Positions 63,569 to 64,000 of a DNA stretch of 64,000 nt are shown here, piece by piece. Source of the DNA: Agelas oroides (lineage: Eukaryota; Porifera; Demospongiae; Agelasida; Agelasidae). Position numbers and translations under genes: made by a program. Within the stretch, counting starts at the first letter, position 1. Each line of letters opens with the position of its first letter. The notes below the pieces were generated by a model. That model saw nothing but the letters and a program-made list of their open reading frames with translations, was not told the DNA's origin and made no database searches. The stretch is taken from positions 9,960,996 through 10,024,995 of the forward strand of contig OX422184.1 of assembly GCA_949130485.1 (NCBI GenBank), read 5' to 3'.

Positions 63569-64000
63569 GTTTCGTAAGGAGCCGCAGTACGTCAGAAGTG
63601 CGAGAGCTTTCAGCTGGCATATATAATCTTCTAAAGTGCACAAGAAGCCAGCCCATGACCGTCAGTACACTACTAAATCAGGTAAAAACGTCTGATGACA
63701 CTCTTGAAGCAAATTTATGCACAATGCCAAAGTGAACTGCGGTTCCATGCTTTCTTCCAGAAAGTTTTGGTCAAAGGTGAGGTTCTTGGTAAAGTAGATC
63801 ACTTTTACTGGAAGAAAGAGTACCAAAACAGGGGAGCACCACATTATCATGTGCTCCTTTGGATCAGAGACGCACCAATTATTGATCAGGATGTGCCTGG
63901 CAAAGTGCTAGCATGGATTCAGGAGAGGATTACGTGTCAGATTCCTGACAACAAGTCCAACCCTGACTTACATAGACTGGTTACTAGGTACCAAATGCAC
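63569..64000 (+). pseudogene. Helitron Rep (HUH) domain, runs off the window
   Basis: After a frameshifted LEANLCTMPK and an apparent internal deletion, one frame reads FHAFFQKVLVKGEVLGKVDH, FYWKKEYQNRGAPHYHVLLW and ITCQIPDNKSNPDLHRLVTR to the last base. HYH is the HUH metal-binding motif of the rolling-circle replicase. The catalytic tyrosines and helicase would lie beyond the window. Confidence 0.75.

Overview
The window looks like repeat-dense nuclear DNA from an invertebrate animal; a sponge-type genome is my best guess, from general familiarity with these repeats rather than from any search. Supporting signs are short introns with GT/AG borders, a Penelope-like retroelement, a LINE, a Helitron, Mutator-like pieces, many small inverted-repeat elements and short TTAGGG-like tracts. 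I see no bacterial operon, rRNA gene, functional tRNA gene or CRISPR array, and no clearly intact host gene. Nearly every coding stretch is frameshifted, truncated or a lone exon.

Layout. 0-13 kb: fragments of a ~2 kb composite repeat (Rep1) and a ~1.4 kb element (Rep3), plus decayed coding pieces (a transposase-like fragment, an RS-rich repeat, a kinase fragment, a Mutator-like transposase exon). 13.9-16.8 kb: more than one tandem unit of Rep1, whose 'd' module matches the N-terminal coding part of the Penelope-like element at 56.6-59.1 kb. 18.2-19.7 kb: an inverted Rep3. 20-25 kb: small inverted-repeat elements, including a TTAA-flanked one. 25,079-44,130: a near-perfect direct tandem duplication of 9,526 bp (six substitutions noticed), carrying a LINE reverse transcriptase remnant, minisatellites and the 3' part of a P-loop ATPase gene. 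43,638-44,381: an element with minisatellite inverted termini and a 9-bp target duplication, in which the duplication breakpoint lies.

40.5-59.6 kb holds the most interesting content: two diverged head-to-tail copies (A and B) of a divergent gene pair. The minus-strand gene encodes a P-loop ATPase with Walker A GEPGSCKSE and Walker B followed by DDINEK. The plus-strand gene encodes a zinc-ribbon/cysteine-cluster protein resembling HMGXB3-type, KDZ-transposase-associated proteins. The start codons are about 260 bp (A) and 182 bp (B) apart. Copy B is broken by Rep1, by a 1,900-bp element with 54-bp perfect inverted termini, and by a Penelope-like element whose GIY-YIG nuclease segment is inverted relative to its reverse transcriptase. 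A further plus-gene fragment lies at 8.5 kb. Whether this pair is a new two-gene transposon or a host tandem gene family cannot be settled here. The window ends inside a decayed Helitron replicase (61.5-64 kb).
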